This document shows, piece by piece, positions 1 to 5,387 of a DNA stretch of 27,267 bases. Made by a program: the position numbers and the translations under genes. Positions within the stretch are counted from its first letter, which is position 1. Every line of letters begins with the position of its first letter. The notes under the pieces are model-generated. The model ran no database searches, had not been told where the DNA came from, and was given only the letters and a program-made list of their open reading frames with translations. This stretch comes from a virus, in IMG/VR virus record IMGVR_UViG_3300004806_000078, positions 1 through 27,267 of that record, one strand, 5' to 3'.

Positions 1-118
1 GGGTTTATTACAATGCCCCGCCATTGCAGACGGCAATCATAATGAACCTGCTTGGTACGATCCAGAAACTGCTATGGCAGAGAAAAAAGCCCGTGCCGCA
101 CTGAAGGAGGGTGAGTGA
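1..118 (+). CDS. 5'-truncated small ORF (copy B' of the cassette array)
   Basis: The reading frame is open from base 2 and ends at the TGA at 116-118, giving about 38 visible C-terminal residues. They match the C-terminus of the complete ORF at 342-575 except at three positions, so this is the end of a second copy of that gene whose start lies outside the window. The ending ALKEGE contains the Shine-Dalgarno sequence of the next ORF, and its stop overlaps the next start as TGATG. No domain is recognised; by analogy with the full copy the missing part should be a short coiled coil. Function unknown. Confidence 0.75.
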   Translation, partial: GLLQCPAIADGNHNEPAWYDPETAMAEKKARAALKEGE

Positions 119-342
119 TGTCTCATAAAAACGAAACAACATTTGAATGGATGAACACTCAGAAAGATTGGCATCCTGATGAAGATTTATATACCGTTGT
201 TTGTTTAAAAAATGGTCAATCTGAATGTTGCTTGACGGTAGACTTTAATACAGCATGGGATTATGCGGAAAGAAATAAAGATACCCTTCTTTATTTTTAC
301 AAAATGTTTGCGGAACCAAAAGAACTGAAGGAGGGTGAGTGA
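118..342 (+). CDS. small hypothetical protein, copy A of a duplicated pair
   Basis: A 74-residue polar, aromatic-rich protein starting MSHKNETTFEWMNTQKDW; no domain is recognised. I chose the ATG at 118 because AAGGAGG lies 7 bases upstream and the start overlaps the previous stop as TGATG; the GTG three bases earlier lacks this spacing. A paralogue at 823-1047 differs at 11 of 74 positions. The central stretch (VDFNTAWDYAERNKDTLLYF) could be a small alpha/beta fold. It is translationally coupled to its neighbours, and its C-terminal KEGE is also the next gene's ribosome-binding site. Confidence 0.8.
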   Translation: MSHKNETTFEWMNTQKDWHPDEDLYTVVCLKNGQSECCLTVDFNTAWDYAERNKDTLLYFYKMFAEPKELKEGE

Positions 343-575
343 TGGATATTATTGAACGATTGCAAAAATTAGTTGGCGTTTACATTGGCGATGCTGACAT
401 TGATGATGAGTTGCTGGACGCCAAAGCCGAGATTGAACGGCTGCGGGAAGCGTTGCGTGATTTATTGCAATGCCCTGCTATTGCTGACGGCAATCATAAT
501 GAACCTGCTTGGTATGAGCCAGAAACTGCTATGGCAGAGAAAAAAGCTCGTGCCGCACTGAAGAAGGGTGAGTGA
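342..575 (+). CDS. small coiled-coil hypothetical protein, copy B
   Basis: A 77-residue protein starting MDIIERLQKLVGVYIGDAD with a helical EIERLREALRDLL segment at about residues 32-46 that is probably a short coiled coil. The C-terminal half is the same sequence as the truncated copy at 1-118. The N-terminus and the EIERLRE segment recur in the diverged ORF at 2207-2461, so the window holds three members of this family. EIERLRE-type helices are common in small phage proteins of unknown role. The start overlaps the preceding stop (TGATG), with GGAGG upstream inside the end of copy A. Confidence 0.8.
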   Translation: MDIIERLQKLVGVYIGDADIDDELLDAKAEIERLREALRDLLQCPAIADGNHNEPAWYEPETAMAEKKARAALKKGE

Positions 576-823
576 TGAAAACTGATTATGAAAAATTACA
601 AATGCGGATTAAGTTTATAAAAGACGACATTCGCAAAATTTGCAGTTCTGCTCACTGGACAAGCGAACGGTTAAAAGCTGCGGATGGTAACGTGCCACAG
701 TATTTCATAAACCAACACGGAATCACAGCAGAAGCGATTAATGAAGCGTATTTTGTTGGGAGACAGGCTGGGCGGTTGGATATGGCAAAAGATATTATTG
801 GGGTGATTGGGGAGGGTGAGTGA
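575..823 (+). CDS. small hypothetical protein (cassette C)
   Basis: An 82-residue protein starting MKTDYEKLQMRIKFIKDD, mainly helical and charged, without a recognised domain. It has no second copy in the window, although copies of its neighbours lie next to each other without it at 1-342. It was therefore either inserted in this unit of the array or lost from the other. The start overlaps the previous stop (TGATG); the ribosome-binding site is the slightly diverged AAGAAGG within the end of copy B. It ends IGEGE and supplies a GGGGAGG site for the next gene. Confidence 0.75.
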   Translation: MKTDYEKLQMRIKFIKDDIRKICSSAHWTSERLKAADGNVPQYFINQHGITAEAINEAYFVGRQAGRLDMAKDIIGVIGEGE

Positions 824-1047
824 TGGATCATAAAAACGAAACAACATTTGAATGGATGAACACTCAGAAAGATTGGCGTTCTGATGAGGATTTATATACC
901 GTTATGTGTTTAAAAAACGGTCAAGGTGAATGTTGCGTGACGAAAGATTTTAATACAGCATGGGATTATGCGGAAAAAAATAAAGATACACTTCTTTATT
1001 TTCATAAAATTTTTGCGGAACCAAAAGCACTGAAGGAGGGTGAGTGA
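823..1047 (+). CDS. small hypothetical protein, copy A' of a duplicated pair
   Basis: Second copy of the ORF at 118-342: 74 residues, no gaps, 11 substitutions, starting MDHKNETTFEWMNTQKDWRS. Both frames are intact and the changes are largely conservative, which suggests both copies are or were recently under selection. Start chosen at the TGATG overlap with GGAGG upstream. The C-terminal ALKEGE again encodes the next ribosome-binding site. Function unknown. Confidence 0.8.
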   Translation: MDHKNETTFEWMNTQKDWRSDEDLYTVMCLKNGQGECCVTKDFNTAWDYAEKNKDTLLYFHKIFAEPKALKEGE

Positions 1048-1271
1048 TGGAAGACTGGACGTTAGACAAATGGCTAGAAGAACTTGATGATTACGCTAAG
1101 AAAGACTGGTATTTTGAAATTAGCGGTTACGATGCAGGTCTTCTTCGGGATCAAATCAACCACCTGCGAGAAGAAAACGCCCGTCAAAGGCAAGAGATTA
1201 TGCTTCTTAATTCAATGATACAAACAGAGCATGAAATTATCCGTGTAGCTGCACTGAAAAAGGTTGAGTAA
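1047..1271 (+). CDS. small coiled-coil hypothetical protein, last cassette (D)
   Basis: A 74-residue acidic and helical protein starting MEDWTLDKWLEELDDYAKKDW. Residues about 35-55 (LLRDQINHLREENARQRQEI) look like a coiled coil. It closes the cassette array: its start has the standard TGATG junction, but its own end (AALKKVE then TAA) carries only a decayed version of the junction and is followed by an intergenic gap. No domain is recognised. Confidence 0.75.
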   Translation: MEDWTLDKWLEELDDYAKKDWYFEISGYDAGLLRDQINHLREENARQRQEIMLLNSMIQTEHEIIRVAALKKVE

Positions 1272-1315
1272 TTACATAATATCACTTAGCGCCACTTTCT
1301 GCATATGAGTAACCG

Positions 1316-1321
1316 TATAAT
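1316..1321 (+). promoter_or_regulatory. candidate -10 element upstream of the 1340 gene
   Basis: A perfect TATAAT lies in the gap 1272-1339, 18 bases before the start codon at 1340. No good TTGACA-like element lies 16-18 bases upstream, so this is a weak call. It fits the end of the cassette array and a fresh transcription start. Confidence 0.3.
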
Positions 1322-1339
1322 ATTAGTTAAGGAGATAAA

Positions 1340-1537
1340 ATGTTAATTCAGTTAGAACCTACAATCCCGCTCGAGACACCCAAGGGCAAAGCCAAAGCGC
1401 ACTTCCTGATCGACTACGGGCAAGAGCACCACCTGCTATGGGTGTGCTTCCAAGACGATACGGGCGAGTGCTGGACGTGGCCGAACCCGCAGGTCAAGCT
1501 GCAGGAGAATGTCTCGATGATGCAGGTGAGGAAATAA
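1340..1537 (+). CDS. small conserved hypothetical phage protein
   Basis: A 65-residue protein starting MLIQLEPTIPLETPKGKAKA and continuing with a segment (HFLIDYGQEHHLLWVCFQDD) rich in aromatics and beta-prone residues. I recall very similar short proteins from alphaproteobacterial genomes and phages, annotated as hypothetical; that is memory, not a search. The start is well supported by AAGGAG 5 bases upstream. Its TAA shares its last base with the ATG of the next gene, so the two are translationally coupled. Probably a small beta-sheet protein; function unknown. Confidence 0.8.
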   Translation: MLIQLEPTIPLETPKGKAKAHFLIDYGQEHHLLWVCFQDDTGECWTWPNPQVKLQENVSMMQVRK

Positions 1538-1749
1538 TGTCAGCAGTGGGCATGAAGTGCGAATCGTGCGGAGGTCATTCCCGGGTGTATTCCACGCGGA
1601 CGAGCGCCATACCGAACGGGATATATCGGCGTAGGGAATGCAGCCTGTGCCGCCACCGATGGACGACGGTTGAGGTTTCGGGCGATGCGTTAAAATACAT
1701 CATGGGTGTACAAAAAAGTGTTTGCAATCCAAATTTAAACGTGCCATAA
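1537..1749 (+). CDS. NrdR-like zinc-ribbon protein
   Basis: A 70-residue protein with a four-cysteine zinc ribbon: C8-x2-C11 and C35-x2-C38, followed by RHRWTTVE, with RRR just before the second pair. This pattern (CxxC, arginine run, CxxC, R-[FW]-TT-x-E) is the N-terminal zinc ribbon of NrdR, the repressor of ribonucleotide reductase genes. The ATP-cone that follows it in NrdR (about 150 residues in total) is absent, so this is a stand-alone zinc ribbon. A nucleic-acid-binding role is likely and the target unknown. The start overlaps the previous stop as TAATG with GAGG upstream; an alternative start is ATG 1552. Confidence 0.75.
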   Translation: MSAVGMKCESCGGHSRVYSTRTSAIPNGIYRRRECSLCRHRWTTVEVSGDALKYIMGVQKSVCNPNLNVP

Positions 1750-1758
1750 AACTTGGGC

Positions 1759-1775
1759 AGGGCGATGGTCGCCCT
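1759..1775 (+). other. intergenic RNA hairpin
   Basis: AGGGCGA (1759-1765) and TCGCCCT (1769-1775) form a perfect 7-bp stem with a 3-base loop between two genes of the same operon. There is no T-tract after it, so it is not a classical terminator; it may be an mRNA processing or stability element. Confidence 0.4.
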
Positions 1776-1792
1776 CTAGATGGAGATTGCAG

Positions 1793-1966
1793 ATGACACC
1801 TTTTGAAGCAGTATTACTTATCGAAGCAGGCGAGGATGACGCGGAACTCACCCTCGAAGCATGGCAAATCCTGATTGACAGCAACCTCGTGTGGCAGCTG
1901 CAGGGTTACTACGGTCGTACGGCATCCGCACTGATTGCGGAAGGCCTTTGTGTTTCAGCTAATTAA
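1793..1966 (+). CDS. small conserved hypothetical phage protein, 57 aa
   Basis: The ATG at 1793 opens a 57-codon frame starting MTPFEAVLLIEAGEDDAELT, followed by LEAWQILIDSNLVWQLQGYY and a helical end. It resembles a widespread small phage protein with the pattern EAWQxLxDxxLVWxLQGxYGR; the family is unnamed as far as I know. GGAG sits 7 bases upstream of the start. The stop codon is part of TAAGGAG, the ribosome-binding site of the next gene. Confidence 0.75.
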   Translation: MTPFEAVLLIEAGEDDAELTLEAWQILIDSNLVWQLQGYYGRTASALIAEGLCVSAN

Positions 1967-1976
1967 GGAGATGATA

Positions 1977-2198
1977 ATGTTTTACCTAGTACCACGCGGC
2001 CGTACGGTCGATTACTTTGTCCACACCACCGAATCATTCATTGAGGCGCGCTTTTACGTTAACTTTATGAAGAAGACCCGCGACGAGGAATATGACGTCA
2101 TTGAGATGCGGCGTTACCCGTTCGACAACGTCAACGAGCCAACCGCCCTGCACGATGGACCGCCAGAAGTGGCCGTCGACGAATCTTTGTATATGTGA
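1977..2198 (+). CDS. small hypothetical protein
   Basis: A 73-residue protein starting MFYLVPRGRTVDYFVHTTES with alternating beta and helical character and an acidic C-terminus. No domain is recognised. I chose ATG 1977 because AAGGAG (1965-1970) is 6 bases upstream; the in-frame ATG at 1971 directly abuts that site and is unlikely to be used. It follows the 57-residue gene by 10 bases and is followed closely by the 2207 gene, so it belongs to the same operon. Confidence 0.7.
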   Translation: MFYLVPRGRTVDYFVHTTESFIEARFYVNFMKKTRDEEYDVIEMRRYPFDNVNEPTALHDGPPEVAVDESLYM

Positions 2199-2206
2199 GG
2201 CGCAAA

Positions 2207-2461
2207 ATGGATATTGTCGAAAAACTACGTTTAGTTGATGGCGAATTTTGGTGGAAACCATTGGGGCATGGCCTAGACACTGATGATCTTTGCAGAGAAG
2301 CCGCCAATGAGATTGAGCGGCTGCGGGAAGAACGTCATGCATTGCGGGAGGTTTTGCAATTTTATGCGTCATTTGCGACGAATACTTCGCCATACAAAGA
2401 TATGGTCGATTATCTTGTTGATAACGGTAAACTTGCAGCACTTGCATTGAATGGGGATTAA
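2207..2461 (+). CDS. small coiled-coil protein, diverged paralogue of cassette B
   Basis: An 84-residue protein starting MDIVEKLRLVDGEFWWKPLG and containing NEIERLREERHALREVLQFY at about residues 34-53, a clear amphipathic helix. The N-terminus and EIERLRE segment match the ORF at 342-575, so it belongs to the same family with a different C-terminal half. The start is the ATG with GAGG 6 bases upstream, the GAGG being just after the previous stop. Function unknown; such helices could mediate dimerisation. Confidence 0.75.
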   Translation: MDIVEKLRLVDGEFWWKPLGHGLDTDDLCREAANEIERLREERHALREVLQFYASFATNTSPYKDMVDYLVDNGKLAALALNGD

Positions 2462-2463
2462 TA

Positions 2464-2697
2464 ATGAACGAACAGCAAGAACTGGCCAAAGACATGCTGC
2501 GCGAAATCATGAGGCTCGAGGCGGTGTTCCACGAGGCTAATGCCCATGTGCCGCAAGCCGATAGGGATTTAGCTATAATTTCCGCTATGGCTTTTGAAAC
2601 CATCAATTACGCCATGACAATTATGAAGATGCCGGCCGACCAGCTGGTTGAGAAGATCGCTGCATCAATGGCCATCCATGAGATAGTAAATAAATGA
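2464..2697 (+). CDS. small helical hypothetical protein
   Basis: A 77-residue, mostly helical protein starting MNEQQELAKDMLREIMRLEA. No domain is recognised. The start lies 2 bases after the previous stop with GGGGA upstream. The stop TGA overlaps the next start (ATGA at 2694-2697), so translation of the last two genes of this operon is coupled. Confidence 0.7.
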   Translation: MNEQQELAKDMLREIMRLEAVFHEANAHVPQADRDLAIISAMAFETINYAMTIMKMPADQLVEKIAASMAIHEIVNK

Positions 2698-2819
2698 GAC
2701 AGCCTACCCTACTCGAGCTTGTTCAGGCCTACGCCGCGGCCGTTCGCAATGGCAACAAAAAGCGCGCGGCCAAGCTAGACAAGATTATTAAGAAAGCCTA
2801 TCCTTCAGCTCCTCCTTAA
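2694..2819 (+). CDS. very small basic protein, 41 aa, last gene before the terminator
   Basis: The ATG at 2694 overlaps the previous stop as ATGA and opens a 41-codon frame starting MRQPTLLELVQAYAAAVRNG, followed by a run rich in Lys and Arg. It has an acidic/hydrophobic first helix and a strongly basic second one. It ends 11 bases before a strong terminator, which supports it as the last gene of the operon. Function unknown. Confidence 0.6.
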   Translation: MRQPTLLELVQAYAAAVRNGNKKRAAKLDKIIKKAYPSAPP

Positions 2820-2830
2820 TACATGACTTG

Positions 2831-2860
2831 GGGCTGCCTTCGGGCGGCCCTATTTTTTTT
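2831..2860 (+). terminator. strong rho-independent terminator with UUCG loop
   Basis: GGGCTGCC (2831-2838) pairs with GGCGGCCC (2843-2850), one G-U pair included, closed by a TTCG tetraloop and followed at once by TA and eight T. It ends the rightward operon of small genes. Confidence 0.92.
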
Positions 2861-2887
2861 ACAATGAATGCATTTTTTTGTTTGCAT

Positions 2888-2893
2888 TATAAT
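2888..2893 (+). promoter_or_regulatory. candidate -10 element upstream of the 2953 gene
   Basis: A perfect TATAAT lies in the 2861-2952 gap between the terminator and the next gene, where a new promoter is expected. The -35 region is not convincing. Downstream, CGGGGC and GCCTCG (about 2918-2933) could form a short leader hairpin before the ribosome-binding site. Confidence 0.35.
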
Positions 2894-2952
2894 TTAGATA
2901 TGCTACATATGAGTCGTCGGGGCGGTTTGCCTCGCTAGATAGGAGATTTTAA

Positions 2953-3159
2953 ATGTACGCTAAATCATATGAAACTGTAAACGGTCACGATATTATCATT
3001 TATCATGTGTTCCCACCCGTCCCTATTCGTAATTGGGATTATCAAGCAGGGTTTGCCAAAGACTATGGCGAAGAAGATGCCATATACGGCGAAGGCGCGA
3101 CCATTGCAGAAGCTATTCAAGATTTGTTTGATAAAAAGGAATTTCACGAAGATGTTTGA
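2953..3159 (+). CDS. small hypothetical protein
   Basis: A 68-residue acidic protein starting MYAKSYETVNGHDIIIYHVF, with beta-prone N-terminal strands, a PPVPIRNWDYQAGF turn and a C-terminal helix (GATIAEAIQDLFD). The strand-strand-helix order vaguely recalls HicB-like folds, but no HicA partner is adjacent and I do not claim that identity. TAGGAG lies 8 bases upstream of the ATG. Its stop overlaps the next gene's coding region by 8 bases. Confidence 0.75.
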   Translation: MYAKSYETVNGHDIIIYHVFPPVPIRNWDYQAGFAKDYGEEDAIYGEGATIAEAIQDLFDKKEFHEDV

Positions 3160-3412
3160 TACAATCCGCGCAGAAGCAGAATACCACGCCCGTACGGGCG
3201 GTCACTCGATCGACAACCCATATCCCCGTGGCACCGAGCACCGTGACGCGTGGGACCGTGGTTTCCTTGATGGTTTACTGTACCTCCGCACCGAGCTGAA
3301 GGTGACCCGCAAGGCCTTCGCTAAGGCCGTCGACGAGAACGGCATCCTAAAGGCCCAGCTGGCGCAGGTGAAGGCCGAGTACGACGCGTTCTTACTGGAA
3401 CAGGGGTACTAA
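3152..3412 (+). CDS. small protein with an Rmf/CrpP-like motif and C-terminal coiled coil
   Basis: An 86-residue protein. Around residues 22-38 it reads NPYPRGTEHRDAWDRGF, which resembles the CPY...AWxxGW pattern of the small Rmf/CrpP-type proteins (ribosome modulation factor and relatives). The C-terminal half is a long charged helix, probably a coiled coil. The ATG at 3152 lies inside the end of the previous gene (8-base overlap). The Rmf-like assignment rests on a short motif only; ribosome binding is not established. Confidence 0.65.
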   Translation: MFDTIRAEAEYHARTGGHSIDNPYPRGTEHRDAWDRGFLDGLLYLRTELKVTRKAFAKAVDENGILKAQLAQVKAEYDAFLLEQGY

Positions 3413-3414
3413 TC

Positions 3415-3669
3415 ATGGCAAACGCAAAGACACGGCGGGTGACCCTTCGCAGCATTATTAGCTGCGCCGCCTTTCGCAAAGGCTATGAGGAGGCCAAGAA
3501 GGGCCTTCCGATTAACTCCGACGTCTTTACTTACAAAGATGTTTGGCAATACGAGCGCGGCCGCCAGTTTGCTTTCTGCTACGACGGCAGGCTTAAAGAA
3601 GGTAACAGGGTCAGGATGGACGCGCTATACGCGCTGGGTGGGGCAATGAACGCGGGGCACGTTCTATAA
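3415..3669 (+). CDS. small basic protein with RMF-like YERGRQFA motif
   Basis: An 84-residue basic protein starting MANAKTRRVTLRSIISCAAF. It contains RKGYEEAKKGLP (about 21-32) and VWQYERGRQFA (about 43-53), a pattern seen in small phage proteins that resemble the ribosome modulation factor group. It starts 2 bases after the previous gene and was probably co-transcribed with it. Two adjacent genes with related signatures suggest a functional pair, but this is inference. Confidence 0.65.
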   Translation: MANAKTRRVTLRSIISCAAFRKGYEEAKKGLPINSDVFTYKDVWQYERGRQFAFCYDGRLKEGNRVRMDALYALGGAMNAGHVL

Positions 3670-3716
3670 TTGTCACAATAAATATGTTAGTAGGCATAAG
3701 GACATAGGAGGTCTTT

Positions 3717-4646
3717 ATGCCTGCACATCCGTTACCAGATGAAATAATGATCGAGACGCTGCGTGTTTACGAGCAATCCGGTAAGAATGCCTACGCAGCT
3801 GCAAGAGCCACAGGCATCGCCGCAAACACCTTTAACGCGCGACTGGCCCGAGCGAAAATGAAATACCCCAACGGGGTGCCAGACAAGCCCACCGTCGGCA
3901 AATGGATGTATCCGCGGATGGTCGCAAAGGAAATTCCCAACTCAGTCTGGGCGGTCGGATCAGATATCCACATATGGGACGGCGACCCGCCCCTGATTTA
4001 TAAAGCCTTCGTCAAAGTATGTAAGATGCTCAAGGTGCATGGAATCATCTTGAATGGAGACGTGATTGATGGCGCTAGGATCAGTCGGCACTTACCGACC
4101 CGTGGCGCACGAGCACCAAAGATTGAAAAAGAGATCGAAACCGCCAAAGCTTGGCTCAAATTACTTCCAAAGACCCGCGAACGTCTCTGGACCATGGGAA
4201 ACCATGATATCCGCATCGACAACTACATCGCCTCCAATGCCAACGAGCTTGACGGATACATCATGTCCCTTCAAGAGCACTTCCCAGATTGGGAAATCGC
4301 GTGGGCGTTCGATATCAACGGCACAGAAATTCGCCATCGTTTCAGATCAGGGATACATTCAGGCTATAACAGCTCCGTCAACGCTGGAGTTAGCACGGTT
4401 ACGGGCCACACCCACCAACTTCAGGTCACTGCTGTCAGAGACCGCCGCGGAACCCGCTGGGGCGTAGAAACAGGCACCATGGCCGATCCCAATGGGCCCC
4501 AGTTTCAATACACCGAGGGCGCCCCTAGCAGGGCCCAGCAGGGCTTTGTGGTGCTGACGTTCGATGAGGATGGGGTGATGATGCCCCCGGAGCTTTGCGA
4601 GCTTATAGGCGGTCGGCCAGTGTTCCGGGGGCAGTATGTTTTCTGA
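3717..4646 (+). CDS. calcineurin-like metallophosphoesterase with N-terminal helix-turn-helix
   Basis: A 309-residue protein. Residues about 10-45 (YAAARATGIAANTFNARLAR) look like a helix-turn-helix. The core carries the calcineurin-type metallophosphoesterase motifs in order: SDIH at 82-85, NGDVID at 113-118, GNHD at 161-164, a histidine at 214 and GHTH at 230-233. All metal-ligand motifs of a two-metal phosphoesterase are present, so it is probably active on a phosphoester such as nucleic acid or a nucleotide; the substrate is unknown. AGGAGG lies 4 bases before the ATG. It is the last rightward gene before the leftward pair. Confidence 0.88.
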   Translation: MPAHPLPDEIMIETLRVYEQSGKNAYAAARATGIAANTFNARLARAKMKYPNGVPDKPTVGKWMYPRMVAKEIPNSVWAVGSDIHIWDGDPPLIYKAFVKVCKMLKVHGIILNGDVIDGARISRHLPTRGARAPKIEKEIETAKAWLKLLPKTRERLWTMGNHDIRIDNYIASNANELDGYIMSLQEHFPDWEIAWAFDINGTEIRHRFRSGIHSGYNSSVNAGVSTVTGHTHQLQVTAVRDRRGTRWGVETGTMADPNGPQFQYTEGAPSRAQQGFVVLTFDEDGVMMPPELCELIGGRPVFRGQYVF

Positions 4647-4648
4647 GT

Positions 4649-4663
4649 GGTTATATTATAACC
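4649..4663. other. symmetric AT-rich hairpin between convergent genes
   Basis: GGTTATA and TATAACC form a perfect 7-bp inverted repeat with a one-base centre, filling the gap between the two convergent stop codons. It lacks a T-tract in either direction, so a terminator role is only possible. Confidence 0.3.
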
Positions 4664-4960
4664 TTAGACTTCTTCTTCGTCCTCGTCTTCTTCTTCGTCA
4701 TCTAAGGCGACGAGCTTGGCTTCGCCGTCTTCTTCGGTGAGCATGAGGATTGGCTTCTCGAAGGCTTCCTGCATCAGGTCGAAGTCGTCGCAGAGCTCTT
4801 CGAACGTCTCGCCGATCGGGGAGGCATCTTCTTCAGACCAGAACTCGATCTCGCCCGCGTCGTTGTAATAGACTTCGCGGATCACGAATGAATCGTTGTT
4901 GAAGAACGAATCGTCGTCTGGGGCTTTAGGCAGGTAGATGACGCGGTAATTCCATGACAT
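4664..4960 (-). CDS. MSWNYR-family acidic protein
   Basis: A 98-residue leftward protein starting MSWNYRVIYLPKAPDDD. I recall a widespread uncharacterised bacterial and phage family beginning MSWNYR, with a REVYY segment and a helix of the form FEELxxDxxLMxEAFEKPIL; both parts are present. The C-terminus is a run of Asp and Glu (about residues 84-98). I chose ATG 4960 because the family begins here and AAAGGA lies 8 bases upstream. An in-frame ATG at 5032 adds 24 residues and has an even better site (AAGGAGA, 8 bases), so two products are possible. Function unknown. Confidence 0.8.
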   Translation of the reverse strand: MSWNYRVIYLPKAPDDDSFFNNDSFVIREVYYNDAGEIEFWSEEDASPIGETFEELCDDFDLMQEAFEKPILMLTEEDGEAKLVALDDEEEDEDEEEV

Positions 4961-5195
4961 GGCAGATATCCTTTCAGGGTCGGATTGGGATGGGATGTTG
5001 ATGGAGAAGGCTAAATTGGTGGTGAAGATCATGCGGACGGTCTCCTTTGCTGCTCAGGCAATACACCATAGCATTGTGACGGGTGTTTGAAAGATACATA
5101 GTTACCTAGTTTTTACTTAGTTTTTAATACATTAATAAAATCAATTACTTGTAAGAATTTATAGATAGTTATTAAATAGACAATTTCCTTTTATA

Positions 5196-5257
5196 AAAAA
5201 CCCTCTTATATCCCTTAAAAATATTAGAAATAGAAATATAGCTTTAAGGGGGTTTTT
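5196..5257. terminator. candidate bidirectional terminator hairpin
   Basis: CCCTTAAA (5212-5219) pairs with TTTAAGGG (5243-5250), and AAAAACC (5196-5202) pairs with GGTTTTT (5251-5257), with a 9-base bulge on the left. A T-run ends the structure on both strands, so it could stop transcription both ways. The stem is AT-rich and bulged. Confidence 0.4.
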
Positions 5258-5339
5258 GAACAAATAAACAAACCAGTCTTATAACTAAGTATAATATATA
5301 TTATTTATTAATATTATATTATTATATTTCAAAGATTTA

Positions 5340-5376
5340 AAGGATAGAGATAGAAAGTTGATCAATCTCTATCCTT
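5340..5376 (-). terminator. 12-bp hairpin just past the leftward 5388 gene
   Basis: AAGGATAGAGAT (5340-5351) and ATCTCTATCCTT (5365-5376) form a perfect 12-bp stem with a 13-base loop, starting 11 bases beyond the stop codon of the leftward gene. Reading leftward it is followed by TTAAATCTTTG, a weak T-rich tail. Terminator or 3'-end stabiliser of that gene. Confidence 0.55.
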
Positions 5377-5387
5377 ACTATGTATCT

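Larger units (their letters stand above)
104..1049 (+). repeat. five copies of a 17-base ORF junction repeat
   Basis: The sequence AAGGAGGGTGAGTGATG occurs identically at 104-120, 328-344 and 1033-1049, with one change at 561-577 and two at 809-825. A decayed version sits at the end of the last ORF (about 1255-1271). Each copy comprises the last codons of one ORF, a strong Shine-Dalgarno core, the TGA stop and an overlapping ATG. Between them lie ORFs of about 75-83 codons, two of which are duplicated, so the junction could serve as short homology for cassette exchange. Confidence 0.85.
5033..5387. other. AT-rich intergenic island between the two leftward genes
   Basis: No gene is visible here. 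G+C is about 18% over 5101-5340 by my count and 4 of 60 bases over 5281-5340. It contains two hairpins (5196-5257 and 5340-5376) and is bounded by a 13-bp inverted repeat (5090-5102 and 5377-5389). A possible rightward promoter is TTGTGA (5074-5079), a 17-base spacer and CATAGT (5097-5102). It must hold the promoter of the leftward MSWNYR gene; a small RNA, replication origin or regulator site are further possibilities. Confidence 0.6.

Noticed and set aside
104-1049. CRISPR-like array from regularly spaced short repeats
   Set aside because: The spacers are intact ORFs of over 220 bases that include duplicated genes, and the repeat carries SD, stop and start signals; CRISPR spacers are about 30-40 bases.
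2034-2606. 190-codon leftward open frame
   Set aside because: It lies opposite three rightward genes with good SD sites and TGA/ATG coupling, has no SD site of its own and shows no protein-like pattern.
2953-3159. HicB-like antitoxin
   Set aside because: Only a loose strand-strand-helix resemblance; no HicA-like gene is adjacent.
3670-3698. promoter ahead of the metallophosphoesterase (TTGTCA near 3670)
   Set aside because: No acceptable -10 lies 16-18 bases downstream, so I did not list it.
5196-5257. tRNA or riboswitch in the AT-rich island
   Set aside because: I found no cloverleaf, T-loop motif or known riboswitch core; the pairing is explained by terminator-like hairpins.
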